Positions 9,352 to 17,730 are shown, numbered from the stretch's first letter. The stretch is DNA of 64,000 nt from Muribaculaceae bacterium Zag1 (GCA_002633115.1 NWBJ01000136.1:113530-177529), one strand, 5' to 3'. Translations and numbers: made by a program. The notes: generated from the sequence alone by a model not told the origin.

Positions 9352-9373
9352 TCGGGGGAATTTGCTAACTTTG
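9343..9373 (+). promoter_or_regulatory. Bacteroidetes-type promoter of the 9394 ATPase gene
   Basis: TTG at 9343-9345 (inside the right arm of P1), a 20-bp spacer, then TAACTTTG at 9366-9373. The start codon follows 20 bp later. The palindrome overlapping the -33 region makes it a plausible operator. Confidence 0.65.
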
Positions 9374-9393
9374 CAATTAGAAATGGCAAGATT

Positions 9394-10515
9394 ATGGAAA
9401 ATTATTTCGTATACGGCAAATGGGTGGAGGGAGAAAACTTCACCGACCGAGAGGAGGAGACCAAACGGCTAAAGATGAACTTTGAGGCTGGAGTCAATAC
9501 CATCCTCATTTCGCCTCGCCGATTAGGAAAAACATCGTTGGTCAAAAAGGTCGCGTCAGAGATTTCGAGTCCTGACATCAAGGTGGTATTTATGGATATC
9601 TACGATTGTCGCAGCGAGTATGACTTCTACAACAAATTTGCCAGTGCAGTCCTAAAGGCTTCTTCTACGCAAATAGGAAGAGTATTGGAGAATGTAAAGA
9701 AATTCCTGACACGCGTGGCCCCAAAGGTTGCTTTTGTTACCATGCCTGGTACAGACTTTACCCTTTCGTTAGGCATAACGCCAGAGAATTATTCTCCTGA
9801 AGAGATACTGCAACTCCCCGAATCCATAGCTAAGGAGCACGGCTACCGCATGGTGGTCTGTATTGATGAGTTCCAGCAGATTGGAGAGTACGCTGACTCT
9901 CTGAATATACAGAAGCGGCTGCGTACGGCCTGGCAACAACAGCGCAATGTGTCGTATTGTCTTTTTGGCAGCAAGAAACACATGATGATCGAGTTTTTTC
10001 AAAGTGTGAAAATGCCTTTATACCAGTTTGGAGAGATAATGATGCTCAAACGAATTCCCACTGACAAATGGGTGCCCTACATTCAGCAGAGATTTAAGGC
10101 AGGTGGGAAAAACATCTCGGAAACAGTGGTCAGAGCAATATGCCAAAAAGTGGATGATTACTCATCTTATGTGCAACAACTGGCCTGGAATGTGATGACT
10201 GTTACAGACAAGGAGGCGACAGAGGCCTCTGTCGCACAGGGATACCAGCTATTAATGGACCAATGCTCGGCGCTATTTGTACAGCAGACGATCAATCTCA
10301 CCACTTATCAGATCAATTTTCTGAGGGCTCTCGGCGCTGGCATAGCACAAGGCTTTGGCGATAAGAAGGTGCAAGCCTTATATCCCATGGGCACCAAGTC
10401 AAACATTGACCGCATCCAAAAATCCCTAATTGAGAAGGAGCTGATAGAGGTAACCCCACAAGGCTATGCCTTCTCGGATGTGGTCTTCCGCCAGTGGTGT
10501 TTAACCTATCTTTAA
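9394..10515 (+). CDS. P-loop ATPase, PF01637-like (STAND-type), copy A
   Basis: A 373-residue protein beginning MENYFVYGKWVEGENFTDREEET, the usual 'F.dRe.E...L' entry of this family. The P-loop SPRRLGKTS is at about residues 40-48 and Walker B VVCIDEFQQIGEY at about 150. A sensor region FGSKKHMM follows, and a C-terminal winged helix ends YAFSDVVFRQWCLTYL. Such proteins are abundant in archaea and Bacteroidetes; no role is established, though defence or signalling functions are suspected for STAND ATPases. The paralogue of the same size and order of motifs is at 12760-13890. Flanked by palindrome copies 1 and 2. AT-richer than the core genes, suggesting acquisition. Confidence 0.85.
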   Translation: MENYFVYGKWVEGENFTDREEETKRLKMNFEAGVNTILISPRRLGKTSLVKKVASEISSPDIKVVFMDIYDCRSEYDFYNKFASAVLKASSTQIGRVLENVKKFLTRVAPKVAFVTMPGTDFTLSLGITPENYSPEEILQLPESIAKEHGYRMVVCIDEFQQIGEYADSLNIQKRLRTAWQQQRNVSYCLFGSKKHMMIEFFQSVKMPLYQFGEIMMLKRIPTDKWVPYIQQRFKAGGKNISETVVRAICQKVDDYSSYVQQLAWNVMTVTDKEATEASVAQGYQLLMDQCSALFVQQTINLTTYQINFLRALGAGIAQGFGDKKVQALYPMGTKSNIDRIQKSLIEKELIEVTPQGYAFSDVVFRQWCLTYL

Positions 10516-10611
10516 TTCTTTTGCCTGCTGGTAAAATACTCTACCCAAGGCCGTAGTTATTTCTTGGAATTTTGGTAACTTTGCCAAAAGCGAAATAACA
10601 TCAGTTGGCCT

Positions 10612-11091
10612 ATGAGATTGAGAACCAGGGAATGTCCTAATCTATACCTCGTATTGACAGTAATAGGAGGGTTGGCTTTGGCTTCATGCTATGCCAGAGC
10701 GAGCTATTTGGAGGATGACCAGATACGCATCCTGTCTTTGCTTACGGCCCATGAATGGGTGGAGAATCAAGCGGAAACTCTGTCCAATGGGGCTATGTAT
10801 ACCTCTACTTCGACCTGGAAATTCAATTCAAATTGTAAAGGCTCTTACGTCATCGAATCGCAGGCCAACGATGATGAGCTTATCACCACGGTGATATATT
10901 TCGATTGGGTTTTCACTACACCAAACTACGCTGTGATTTGCCTCTACTTACAAGGCTCTGGCGAACAGTATTGGCTGATCAATGAATTGTCCTCGTCGGT
11001 ATTGGATGTCACCGTCACCCAACATGATCCAGTGTATTACCCCAACCAATACCCCAAAGAGCATCACCGTTTCCAAGCTGCTGACGCATAA
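10612..11091 (+). CDS. Small putative lipoprotein
   Basis: A 159-residue protein whose N-terminus (LYLVLTVIGGLALASC) ends in a lipobox-like LASC, with Cys near residue 26 as the predicted lipidation site. The rest is a compact beta-rich domain (EWVENQAETLSNGAMYTSTSTWKFNSNCKGSYVIES...) like the 'lipocalin-like' small lipoproteins of Bacteroidetes, but I cannot assign a family. A promoter-like TAACTTTG lies at 10575-10582, so it is probably transcribed on its own. Its stop codon abuts palindrome copy 2 with no spacer. Confidence 0.6.
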   Translation: MRLRTRECPNLYLVLTVIGGLALASCYARASYLEDDQIRILSLLTAHEWVENQAETLSNGAMYTSTSTWKFNSNCKGSYVIESQANDDELITTVIYFDWVFTTPNYAVICLYLQGSGEQYWLINELSSSVLDVTVTQHDPVYYPNQYPKEHHRFQAADA

Positions 11092-11124
11092 GTTCACAAT
11101 TTTGTGGTCCACAAAGTTGTGAAC
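11092..11124. repeat. Island palindrome copy 2 (P2)
   Basis: GTTCACAATTTTGTGG - T - CCACAAAGTTGTGAAC, one mismatch between arms. It begins at the base after the stop of the 10612-11091 gene and precedes the 3' end of the convergent 11153-11338 frame. Confidence 0.95.
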
Positions 11125-11152
11125 CATAATCGGCAAGGATGTAGCAGTCTGA

Positions 11153-11338
11153 TTAGGATTGTGCCGAAGATGGTGATTCTACGGGGAAGCATATCGCTTC
11201 ATAGGCCTCTGCAATTTCAGAGAATACAACCAGTTCTTTGGCATTAGGGTCGTCCGGAAGAGTGTCTTCCTTAACTAAAGATAAGAGTTCTTCTATTTTG
11301 GCCAAAGCCTGCTCATATTCCTTTTCTGTTATATTCAT
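11153..11338 (-). pseudogene. Truncated HigA-type antitoxin (N-terminal domain only)
   Basis: A 61-residue frame, MNITEKEYEQALAKIEELL...LPDDPNAKELVVFSEIAEAYEAICFPVE. It matches the N-terminal part of COG5499 HigA-like antitoxins (acidic helices ending in a '.E.yE...yP' motif). The HTH domain that should follow is missing, because the frame stops seven residues after PVE. No toxin gene is recognisable beside it. A TAACTTTG element on the minus strand (11403-11410) may be its promoter. Either a decaying antitoxin or a small stand-alone regulator. Confidence 0.5.
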
Positions 11339-11511
11339 TCGCTTTAAGATTAAATGTTGTTTGAGACAGGGACACCCTTAGGGAGTGGGGAAAGAGTAGG
11401 TACAAAGTTAATGCTTTATTGAAGAATGAGGAAATATCTCTGTGAGATTTTCTAAAATTGTTGAAGAAGAATGAGTGTTGACATCTTTTAGCAAAATAAT
11501 TTATGGAATAA

Positions 11512-11543
11512 TTTGGTTTATAAAATAAACTGACGTATCTTTG
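11512..11543 (+). promoter_or_regulatory. Bacteroidetes promoter of the membrane protein / winged-helix operon
   Basis: TTTG at 11512-11515, exactly 20 bp, then TATCTTTG at 11536-11543. Predicted leader of about 70 nt before the ATG at 11617. Confidence 0.75.
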
Positions 11544-11616
11544 CAATGTCGTTCTATAGGGACGGCATCAGATTGCGCGATTTGGTTTATTCTGTAAACT
11601 ACTTAAACAAATTTCT

Positions 11617-12252
11617 ATGGGATCGAATTCAATGACTGAGCGTCAAAGCCTGGACATCATCACCAACATGATTCAGGCCTCTAAACAGCGGCTCACTGTC
11701 ACAAACGGCAACATCTTCCTGTTCTGGGGATGGCTTTGCGTGGCAGTATGCCTACTCGTAACCGTGTTGCTGTACTTCTTCAACCATCCGGCAATGAACT
11801 TCTTCTTTTTCCTTATCTGGGTCGTTGGTGGCGCGTACACAGAGCGTGTGCGGCGTCGTGTGGCTGAACGAGGTGAAGTGGTCACCTACACAGATCGCTT
11901 GAGTAATGCGATATGGGCTATGGTAGGGTGGAGTGCTCTAATCGCCACATTTATGTGCCTGGGCTTCCTTCTCATTGGGGGTAAGGATGTCTGGATTATG
12001 ATGTTCTTATTTGCCTTTATCGTTGTAGGCATAGGAGCTTTCGTGCAAGGCACAGTGATTCAAGAGAAATGCATGATGTTGGGAGGCGGATTTTCGATGG
12101 TAGCAGGTGCCTTTATCACTGGTTGCTTGCTTAGCGGCATTCCCTTGTCGGCATATTGGGTATATCCCCTCTTTGCTCTTTCATTTGCATTGATGTTTAT
12201 AGTGCCGGGCTATATTATCCGCAATAAAGCTTTGCGCGATGAAAGAGCTTGA
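11617..12252 (+). CDS. Multi-pass membrane protein of a regulator pair
   Basis: A 211-residue protein with about six hydrophobic segments, for example LFWGWLCVAVCLLVTVLLYFF, FFFFLIWVVGG and WSALIATFMCLGFLLIGG. A short cytoplasmic N-terminus (MTERQSLDIITNMIQASKQRL) and basic loops (RVRRRVAERGE) complete it. The start could also be the Met at codon 6. It overlaps the downstream winged-helix gene by 14 bp, so they are translated together. Such membrane protein plus HTH_34 pairs are common in Bacteroidetes; the membrane partner may sense a signal or be the regulated target. Specific function unknown. Confidence 0.75.
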   Translation: MGSNSMTERQSLDIITNMIQASKQRLTVTNGNIFLFWGWLCVAVCLLVTVLLYFFNHPAMNFFFFLIWVVGGAYTERVRRRVAERGEVVTYTDRLSNAIWAMVGWSALIATFMCLGFLLIGGKDVWIMMFLFAFIVVGIGAFVQGTVIQEKCMMLGGGFSMVAGAFITGCLLSGIPLSAYWVYPLFALSFALMFIVPGYIIRNKALRDERA

Positions 12253-12523
12253 TCCCTTGCTGCACTCGCAGCTTCGTCTTTCAGTGATGTCGATATTGAT
12301 GAATGTCGACGAGGCTGACTTTGTCTACCTAAAGGAGAAGACACAGGCTACGGCTGGCAATCTAAGTGTGCAGCTCGAAAAGTTGTCAGAGGCTAATTAT
12401 ATCTCCATGACTAAAGGCTTCGTTGGCAAAAAGCCTCGGACCGTTTGCCAAGTCACCGATACGGGTCGTCAAGCCTTCGAGAGATATGTCAACGACATCA
12501 AGGCACTCTTAAATATCAAATAA
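12239..12523 (+). CDS. Winged-helix DNA-binding protein (HTH_34, MarR/ArsR-like)
   Basis: A 94-residue protein made almost entirely of one winged helix. HSQLRLSVMSILMNVDEADFVYLKEKTQATAGNLSVQLEKLSEANYISMTKGF fits the recognition-helix pattern of the HTH_34 family, and KPRTVCQVTDTGRQAFERYVNDIKALL forms the wing and dimer helix. It is translationally coupled to the membrane protein before it. It probably autoregulates the pair; binding sites are not obvious. A GC-rich hairpin (12563-12586) closes the unit. Confidence 0.85.
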   Translation: MKELDPLLHSQLRLSVMSILMNVDEADFVYLKEKTQATAGNLSVQLEKLSEANYISMTKGFVGKKPRTVCQVTDTGRQAFERYVNDIKALLNIK

Positions 12524-12562
12524 TTTCGTTCTCTGATTCTCTACAACTTTTTCATACCTGTT

Positions 12563-12586
12563 GGGGCAGCCTGCGCAGGTTGCCCC
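12563..12586. terminator. GC-rich hairpin terminator
   Basis: GGGGCA-g-CCTGC / GCAGG-t-TGCCCC forms a 12-bp stem with one mismatch, 39 bp after the winged-helix gene's stop. Confidence 0.65.
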
Positions 12587-12624
12587 ATTATCCCTTCTGA
12601 TAAAATCAGAATTCCTCCCCCGAA

Positions 12625-12657
12625 GTTCACAATTTTGTGGTCCACAAAGTTGTGAAC
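12625..12657. repeat. Island palindrome copy 3 (P3)
   Basis: GTTCACAATTTTGTGG - T - CCACAAAGTTGTGAAC, identical to copy 2. It lies between convergent 3' ends. The 12658-12759 stretch beside it reads in the minus frame as a possible C-terminal scrap (GYTEADVVPCDFNGLESVRLVLLEKK), perhaps a gene remnant. Confidence 0.95.
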
Positions 12658-12759
12658 CATCAGATTTTCTTTTCGAGGAGGACGAGGCGAACGGATTCGA
12701 GGCCGTTGAAGTCGCAGGGCACTACGTCGGCCTCGGTATAGCCGAGCTGGGCGCCTCCT

Positions 12760-13890
12760 TCAACCCAGCCGTTTATTCCTGAGCCATAGGGCCATGAAGC
12801 GGTCATAGACTTGATAGCCATCGAGGTTATCGAGGATAAACTCATTGTCAAGGAGGTAGGCGAGGGCGCGATTCACGCTGCTTGTGGCTTTGAGTTGGTA
12901 TTTCTGGATAAACTCTGAGCTGTTTATGGCTTTGACGGTACCCTCGGCGGCGACTGCCTGAAGCAGTTGCTGCTGGTTAGCGGTGAGCATGCTGTAGAGC
13001 TTCTGGAAATTATACTCCTCCTCATTGATAATCATCCGCATTACCTCATCAACATTGGCTTCGGATACGGGGGATTGTCCTATCTCATAAATCTTGTTGA
13101 GCACTCGCTGTATATACCAGGTGTGGCCGTAAAGAGATGAGTAGATTTTGCTGAACACCTCTTCGGGCATAGTGATTCCCTTGGATTTGAGATGGGCGGC
13201 GGCGAATTGGTAATATTTCTTCTGGTCGATGCTGTCAATGTTCATCTTCTGGGTGCTTTGATAGAATGGCCGCTTGGGCGAAGAGAACATCTCATTCATG
13301 ATATGCCTCTTGCTCCCCGAGAAAATGAAATGCACATTGGGCATGAATTGAATGTATGAGCGGATTAGTGCCTCGGTGCCCTTTTCGGGATACTCTGAGA
13401 TTTGCTGAAACTCATCGATGGCTATTACGCACTCTTTGCCGCTGTGGGTAAGGTAGGCGAAAATCTCCTTCAGTGTGGTTTCTGCCTGATCAGGCTGTAT
13501 ATCGAGGGTCACAGTAGGGGTACCGGAGAATGGGTCCGTGGCAATCTTCGGCCTGCAGCTTTTGAAAAATTCTGAAAGCCGATTGAGCCATTTCTCGCTG
13601 ATGGTGTCAAGTTGGCCCAGGATGGCTTGCGCAAGCAGTTGGATAAACCCCTTAAGGGAATTGGTCGAGAAAATGTCGATATAGAAACATTTTATTGATG
13701 GCTCTTTTTCGTTTAGCTGATGAAAAGTGTTGAAAATGAGCCCAGTTTTCCCCATGCGTCGGGTACTCATCAGCGTCACATTACGACCGTTGGTGAGAGC
13801 AGAGCAAAGAGCATTGGTCTCATCCTCCCGGTCGCAAAAATATTCGGGTCCTTGGTACCCGTAAATCAAAAACGGATTCTTGTCGTCCAT
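12760..13890 (-). CDS. P-loop ATPase, PF01637-like (STAND-type), copy B
   Basis: A 376-residue protein starting MDDKNPFLIYGYQGPEYFCDREDETNAL. The longer frame to 13968 would run through a promoter and a palindrome, so I reject that start. P-loop STRRMGKTG near residue 43, Walker B CVIAIDEFQQISEY near 155, sensor-like FSGSKRHIM, and a C-terminal winged helix ending RFMALWLRNKRLG. Same architecture and size as copy A at 9394, clearly a paralogue. The promoter places a 43-bp hairpin in the mRNA leader. It lies between palindrome copies 3 and 4. Function unknown. Confidence 0.87.
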   Translation of the reverse strand: MDDKNPFLIYGYQGPEYFCDREDETNALCSALTNGRNVTLMSTRRMGKTGLIFNTFHQLNEKEPSIKCFYIDIFSTNSLKGFIQLLAQAILGQLDTISEKWLNRLSEFFKSCRPKIATDPFSGTPTVTLDIQPDQAETTLKEIFAYLTHSGKECVIAIDEFQQISEYPEKGTEALIRSYIQFMPNVHFIFSGSKRHIMNEMFSSPKRPFYQSTQKMNIDSIDQKKYYQFAAAHLKSKGITMPEEVFSKIYSSLYGHTWYIQRVLNKIYEIGQSPVSEANVDEVMRMIINEEEYNFQKLYSMLTANQQQLLQAVAAEGTVKAINSSEFIQKYQLKATSSVNRALAYLLDNEFILDNLDGYQVYDRFMALWLRNKRLG

Positions 13891-13921
13891 AATAAAGGAA
13901 ATTTTGTTAGCCTTACTCGAT

Positions 13922-13964
13922 AGCGCGATTTGCGTAGCGCATTTTGCGCTACGCAAATCGCGCT
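13922..13964 (-). promoter_or_regulatory. 43-bp perfect palindrome in the leader of ATPase copy B
   Basis: AGCGCGATTTGCGTAGCGCA (13922-13941), ttt, TGCGCTACGCAAATCGCGCT (13945-13964): 20-bp perfect arms with a 3-bp loop. Given the promoter at 13966-13996 it would be transcribed as an RNA hairpin at the extreme 5' end of the mRNA, ending 31 nt before the ATG at 13890. Could be an mRNA-stability or translation-control element, or a DNA operator. Confidence 0.85.
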
Positions 13965-13965
13965 G

Positions 13966-13996
13966 CAAAGATAAGTATTATTTCCCTAATGTCAAA
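13966..13996 (-). promoter_or_regulatory. Bacteroidetes promoter of ATPase copy B
   Basis: On the minus strand TTTG (13996-13993), 19 bp, then TATCTTTG (13973-13966), a consensus match. Confidence 0.75.
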
Positions 13997-14025
13997 GTGC
14001 CTAAGACAGGAAAAATTAGTAGAGC

Positions 14026-14058
14026 GTTCGCAACTTTGTGGTCCACAGAGTCGTGAAC
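14026..14058. repeat. Island palindrome copy 4 (P4), degenerate
   Basis: GTTCGCAACTTTGTGG - T - CCACAGAGTCGTGAAC, with three changes from copy 1 in the arms plus the variable centre base. One is at a pair where the partner arm changed too little to keep pairing. Located between two divergent ATPase genes, 20 bp upstream of the 14156 gene's -33 element. Confidence 0.93.
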
Positions 14059-14077
14059 CATTTTATTTTAGAGAAGA

Positions 14078-14109
14078 TTTGGAGGTACGGGAATTATTCC
14101 TTAAATTTG
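14078..14109 (+). promoter_or_regulatory. Bacteroidetes promoter of the 14156 gene
   Basis: TTTG at 14078-14081, 20 bp, TAAATTTG at 14102-14109. It rules out an upstream start at 14117 and supports the ATG at 14156. Confidence 0.75.
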
Positions 14110-14155
14110 CAGTGAGTTGGGGGTTTCCCAAGCCTGTAATTCAAAAAATAGTCTT

Positions 14156-15787
14156 ATGTTTCATTTCGATGACATGCCAGTGATATACCCAGTTGGTGAG
14201 CACAGTTTCAGAGAGGTACGCCAAAAAGGTTGCGTCTATGTGGATAAGACAATCTATGTAGCTCGTATGATAACTCAGGCCAAATTCATATTCCTCTCTC
14301 GCCCTCGGCGCTTTGGTAAGAGCCTAATGTTATCCACTGTGGAGTATTATTTCAGAGGCGAAAAAGAACTCTTTGAAGGGACATGGCTCGGTGGGCATGA
14401 AAAGGAATGGAAGCAATATCCGGTGCTCAGATTTGATATGACTGAAACTGAAGCCATAACAGCCTCACAATTATCTGAGTTTTTACACGCCCAACTAGGT
14501 AACTACGAAAGGTTGTATGGAGTAGAGGATAATAGCCGTTGGAATGACATAGCCTTCAGGTATAATTCATTGATAAGGAATATATATCAGGTTACGGGTC
14601 GTCAAGTTGTAATTCTAATTGATGAATACGACAAAGGTCTATTGGAATCACTTGATGCGGCACAAGAGGAGCAGGATGCCATGACTACCCTATTGCGGGC
14701 CTTTTACTCTCAGCCCAAGGCTGCGACAGAAGCTGTTAAATTCTGTCTGGTCACAGGCGTGGCTCGTTTTGGACATCTTACTCTATTCTCTGGACCCAAT
14801 AATTATCTCGACATCTCCATGAATCCCATGTATGCCGCAATCTGTGGCATTACCCAGCAGGAGCTTATTGACTATTTCCAAGAGGGTATCAACGCTCTGT
14901 CTCAGAATCGGGGAGTAAGCCATGATGATATGATAGAGGCATTACGGGTAAAATATGATAGCTATCGTTTTACCCAAGGGCCAGAGCTAGTATATAATCC
15001 TTTTAGTCTTCTTTGCGCCTTCTCAGAGTTGAGCCTCGACAATTTCTGGATCAAATCTGGTACAAGTAAAGTATTTGTCAAGTACCTTACACGTTCTGAA
15101 TTCGACCTTATGGAATTAGAGAAGCTTTGGGTAACACGCGATCGCATGGAGAGCAAATATTCAAAGGAAGATTCTATTCCTTTGCTTTTCCAAACCGGCT
15201 ATCTCACCATCAAGGATGTGATGGAGGCCAAGCTGTATCGTTTGGGCATTCCCAATGGCGAGGTGCGCAGCGCCCTGGTCGAACAACTTATGCCCAAATA
15301 TATGGGTATATCTGAAGACGTTTTTTCTCTCCTGATGACTCAACTGTTGGCCGATCTTAAGAAAGGCAATGTAGAGGCTTGGGTAGAGGACATCAAATCC
15401 CTTATCTCACGCATTCCCAATCAAATATTTGGACCCATTGAAAGCCACTTGGCAGATGAGGCGAAGCGGGCTAAGGTAAAAGAAGACAATATAGCTCGCT
15501 TTGAACGCACCTACCATATCATAATCCACATGATATGCCAGATGATAAAAGTCGAGGCTCAAAGTGAAGTGGCATTTTCAGGGGGTCGCGCAGATATGGT
15601 AATAGAGACAAAGAAATTTGTCTATGTAATAGAATATAAGTTGGATAGCCCAGCAAGTGAAGCATTAAGACAAATAGACGAAAAGGGTTATCTGCTGCCC
15701 TGGCATGCTGATGACCGCAAGGTATACAAAATCGGCATTTCTTTTTCATCAAATGACCGCAACATCACCGAGATGAAGTTTGAATGA
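14156..15787 (+). CDS. AAA-ATPase_like / PDDEXK_9 protein, intact
   Basis: A 543-residue protein beginning MFHFDDMPVIYPVGEHSFREVRQKGCVYVDKT, the family's usual entry. P-loop SRPRRFGKS near residue 41 and Walker B VVILIDEYDKGLLE near 150 follow. A long helical middle leads to a C-terminal PD-(D/E)XK-like domain with SEVAFSGGRADMVIETKKFVYVIEYKL (D then E-x-K). This is PF09820 + PF08011, a large Bacteroidetes/Fusobacteria family with no proven function; nuclease activity is plausible from the residues. It is the intact counterpart of the frameshifted gene at 6118-7861. Bounded by palindrome copies 4 and 5, the latter 2 bp after its stop. Confidence 0.9.
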   Translation: MFHFDDMPVIYPVGEHSFREVRQKGCVYVDKTIYVARMITQAKFIFLSRPRRFGKSLMLSTVEYYFRGEKELFEGTWLGGHEKEWKQYPVLRFDMTETEAITASQLSEFLHAQLGNYERLYGVEDNSRWNDIAFRYNSLIRNIYQVTGRQVVILIDEYDKGLLESLDAAQEEQDAMTTLLRAFYSQPKAATEAVKFCLVTGVARFGHLTLFSGPNNYLDISMNPMYAAICGITQQELIDYFQEGINALSQNRGVSHDDMIEALRVKYDSYRFTQGPELVYNPFSLLCAFSELSLDNFWIKSGTSKVFVKYLTRSEFDLMELEKLWVTRDRMESKYSKEDSIPLLFQTGYLTIKDVMEAKLYRLGIPNGEVRSALVEQLMPKYMGISEDVFSLLMTQLLADLKKGNVEAWVEDIKSLISRIPNQIFGPIESHLADEAKRAKVKEDNIARFERTYHIIIHMICQMIKVEAQSEVAFSGGRADMVIETKKFVYVIEYKLDSPASEALRQIDEKGYLLPWHADDRKVYKIGISFSSNDRNITEMKFE

Positions 15788-15788
15788 A

Positions 15789-15823
15789 GGTTCACAACTT
15801 TGTGGACCACAAAGTTGTGAACC
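15789..15823. repeat. Island palindrome copy 5 (P5)
   Basis: GTTCACAACTTTGTGG - A - CCACAAAGTTGTGAAC with an extra G:C pair outside, identical to copy 1. Starts just after the 14156-15787 stop, between convergent 3' ends. Confidence 0.97.
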
Positions 15824-15890
15824 TTGTTTGTTTGAGAGATACTGGACTTTTCCGGGTGAGGAGGCAATAAAGGCCGATTCCGTAAAAGTG

Positions 15891-17690
15891 TTAGCGAATG
15901 GTTATCTTTTGGGTCTTGATGGTGCCATCGCTCATGATGGAGCGCTTAATATATAAGCCATGGGTGGGATTAGCTACTCTCATGCCAGAGAAGTCATAGT
16001 ATTCGATGCTTAGGATCTTATCTGAAGCGAGGCTTTCGACGCTGGAGCTGTTGCCATCGGTTATCTGATATGAGCCATCAGTATACCCAGTGACTAAATC
16101 GGATTTGTACAAGATGCCATCAGAACCATTGTAGAAAACTTGTACGCCCACTGATTCTATTCCCTCTTCTGGGATATGGATTTCCAAGGTATTATTAAAC
16201 CAGTAGAGATAATCAAAGTCATATACGGCATAGTCGATATTGGTGAATTCTTCATCTTCGGGGTAATATTCATACGTGTATCGATTGAAGAATCCCCCTT
16301 GATCTGCTCGGAAAGTATAGAGCTCGCCATTTGCGTAGACATTATAAAATATGCGATCCGTCTCCATCACATAACCGTTGATGTTGGTCAAAGGCATTGT
16401 GAAGTCAAAGGCATCGTAATCAGTGTTGTAATAATTGTAGATAGGATTGGCAGGTATAGCGTTCACATCCTCTTCAGTTTGATAGAGGAATTTGGGATTC
16501 GTATAGCTTTCCCAATAGTAGATGCGGTCAGTTTCGCTATTCTCCAGCATGGCCTGGTCTTGAGCGGACACTAATCTCTTGGTGCTTGCATCATAATCAA
16601 ATACGAGGTCTATGAGTTCACTGTTTTCATTAATGCCGATAAGATATATAAACTCATCCGCTTCCTGGCTGTAGCCTATATTTTGTGCATTGGGGAAAAC
16701 ATATTGGCCAGTTAAGCTATCGTAGTTGCCATAGATGACTCCGTGAGGCACCATCTTGCTGAAGCCCACTACATATATCTTATCCTCATCAAAACCTACG
16801 CTTACAGATTTGGAGCCTTCATCTGCGGTAAACATCCAGTCGGAATCAAGCTCAATGCCTGCGGGGAGTGTAATCACCTCGTCGAGTATATTGCTGACGG
16901 TATAGGTTTGGGCCCAATCGCCATAATATCCCCAAGCGGGCTCTGTGGCTTGGTCGCCATTGAGATGGTCGATGGTATAGTATGTGACTCCGAGTATGTA
17001 TTCGGGGTATTCAGTTAGATTGCCTTCCTCATCGCGCAGGGCGCCATCCAAATCAAGCGCAATTGAGCCGTCTTCGCTGATGGTGTAGGTCACGAAGTTG
17101 TCTTCGGTTACCGTAATATAGCTTGCGTAGGTCTGTCCATCCATTTCAAATGTGTACAGATGCATTAGATTAAGTTCATACACATCAGTCTCGTCGTAGC
17201 TGTACTCGGGATAGTCTTCATAAACCTGAGTCCATCTTTTCGCATCTACTGCTTGAGGGAGCTGGACTGTGATTTTATCCCCATCCTTTGTGCCACGCAC
17301 ATAAGTGTTGGCTTTAAAGCGGGGGAGGGGATTTTTGATGAACACGTCATTGCCATCGGTGTTGATGATGGTCAAGCCACTGATTTCGCCAGTGAAGATC
17401 TCAGACCAATAAATGTAGTAGCCTTCAGATGTCACTGTGTAGTATTGTTCTTGGCCAGGAGCTGAGTATAGGATGTCAGCAGATTGTGAGCGGCGCACCG
17501 CATCACGCTTCTTTTCTACGGGGCGCACTCCCTCCAGTTGCGAGATGCTGTGCTTTTGGTTGGCGCCATTTACGCCTTCCATATAGTTTTTAGTGGGCAC
17601 GGGCAGCTTTGGTAGACCTGGGCCCTTTTGCTGTGCACTCATCGAGAGCATAGCCATGCTTGCAAGAGCAAGAGTAAAAATTTTCCTCAT
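15891..17690 (-). CDS. Secreted beta-rich protein with a T9SS type A-like C-terminal tail
   Basis: A 599-residue protein with a signal peptide (MRKIFTLALASMAMLSMSA). A long Tyr/Asp-rich beta-strand body has many EDYPEYSYDE- and YNYYNTDYDAF-like stretches. The C-terminus, SIEYYDFSGMRVANPTHGLYIKRSIMSDGTIKTQKITIR, matches the Por_Secre_tail/T9SS sorting pattern (sG.rV....GlYI....dg..k..Ki.i). It is therefore predicted to cross the outer membrane through the type IX system and be anchored or released. No catalytic motif recognised. Promoter TAACTTTG at 17731-17738 lies 40 bp upstream of the ATG. Confidence 0.75.
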   Translation of the reverse strand: MRKIFTLALASMAMLSMSAQQKGPGLPKLPVPTKNYMEGVNGANQKHSISQLEGVRPVEKKRDAVRRSQSADILYSAPGQEQYYTVTSEGYYIYWSEIFTGEISGLTIINTDGNDVFIKNPLPRFKANTYVRGTKDGDKITVQLPQAVDAKRWTQVYEDYPEYSYDETDVYELNLMHLYTFEMDGQTYASYITVTEDNFVTYTISEDGSIALDLDGALRDEEGNLTEYPEYILGVTYYTIDHLNGDQATEPAWGYYGDWAQTYTVSNILDEVITLPAGIELDSDWMFTADEGSKSVSVGFDEDKIYVVGFSKMVPHGVIYGNYDSLTGQYVFPNAQNIGYSQEADEFIYLIGINENSELIDLVFDYDASTKRLVSAQDQAMLENSETDRIYYWESYTNPKFLYQTEEDVNAIPANPIYNYYNTDYDAFDFTMPLTNINGYVMETDRIFYNVYANGELYTFRADQGGFFNRYTYEYYPEDEEFTNIDYAVYDFDYLYWFNNTLEIHIPEEGIESVGVQVFYNGSDGILYKSDLVTGYTDGSYQITDGNSSSVESLASDKILSIEYYDFSGMRVANPTHGLYIKRSIMSDGTIKTQKITIR

Positions 17691-17730
17691 TTTTTAATCT
17701 GGATTTATGTTATTGAAATTAGATTCAGTG

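Noticed and set aside
12660..12757. Possible gene remnant (LGYTEADVVPCDFNGLESVRLVLLEKK)
   Set aside because: Reads like a coding C-terminus but has no recognisable family or intact start; noted only.
14117..14155. Earlier start for the 14156 ATPase/nuclease gene
   Set aside because: Begins 8 bp after the -7 element, close to the transcription start, and lacks family residues.
9317..15823. Reading the five palindromes as a CRISPR array
   Set aside because: Spacing is irregular and gene-sized, repeats are perfect palindromes, and no cas gene is present.
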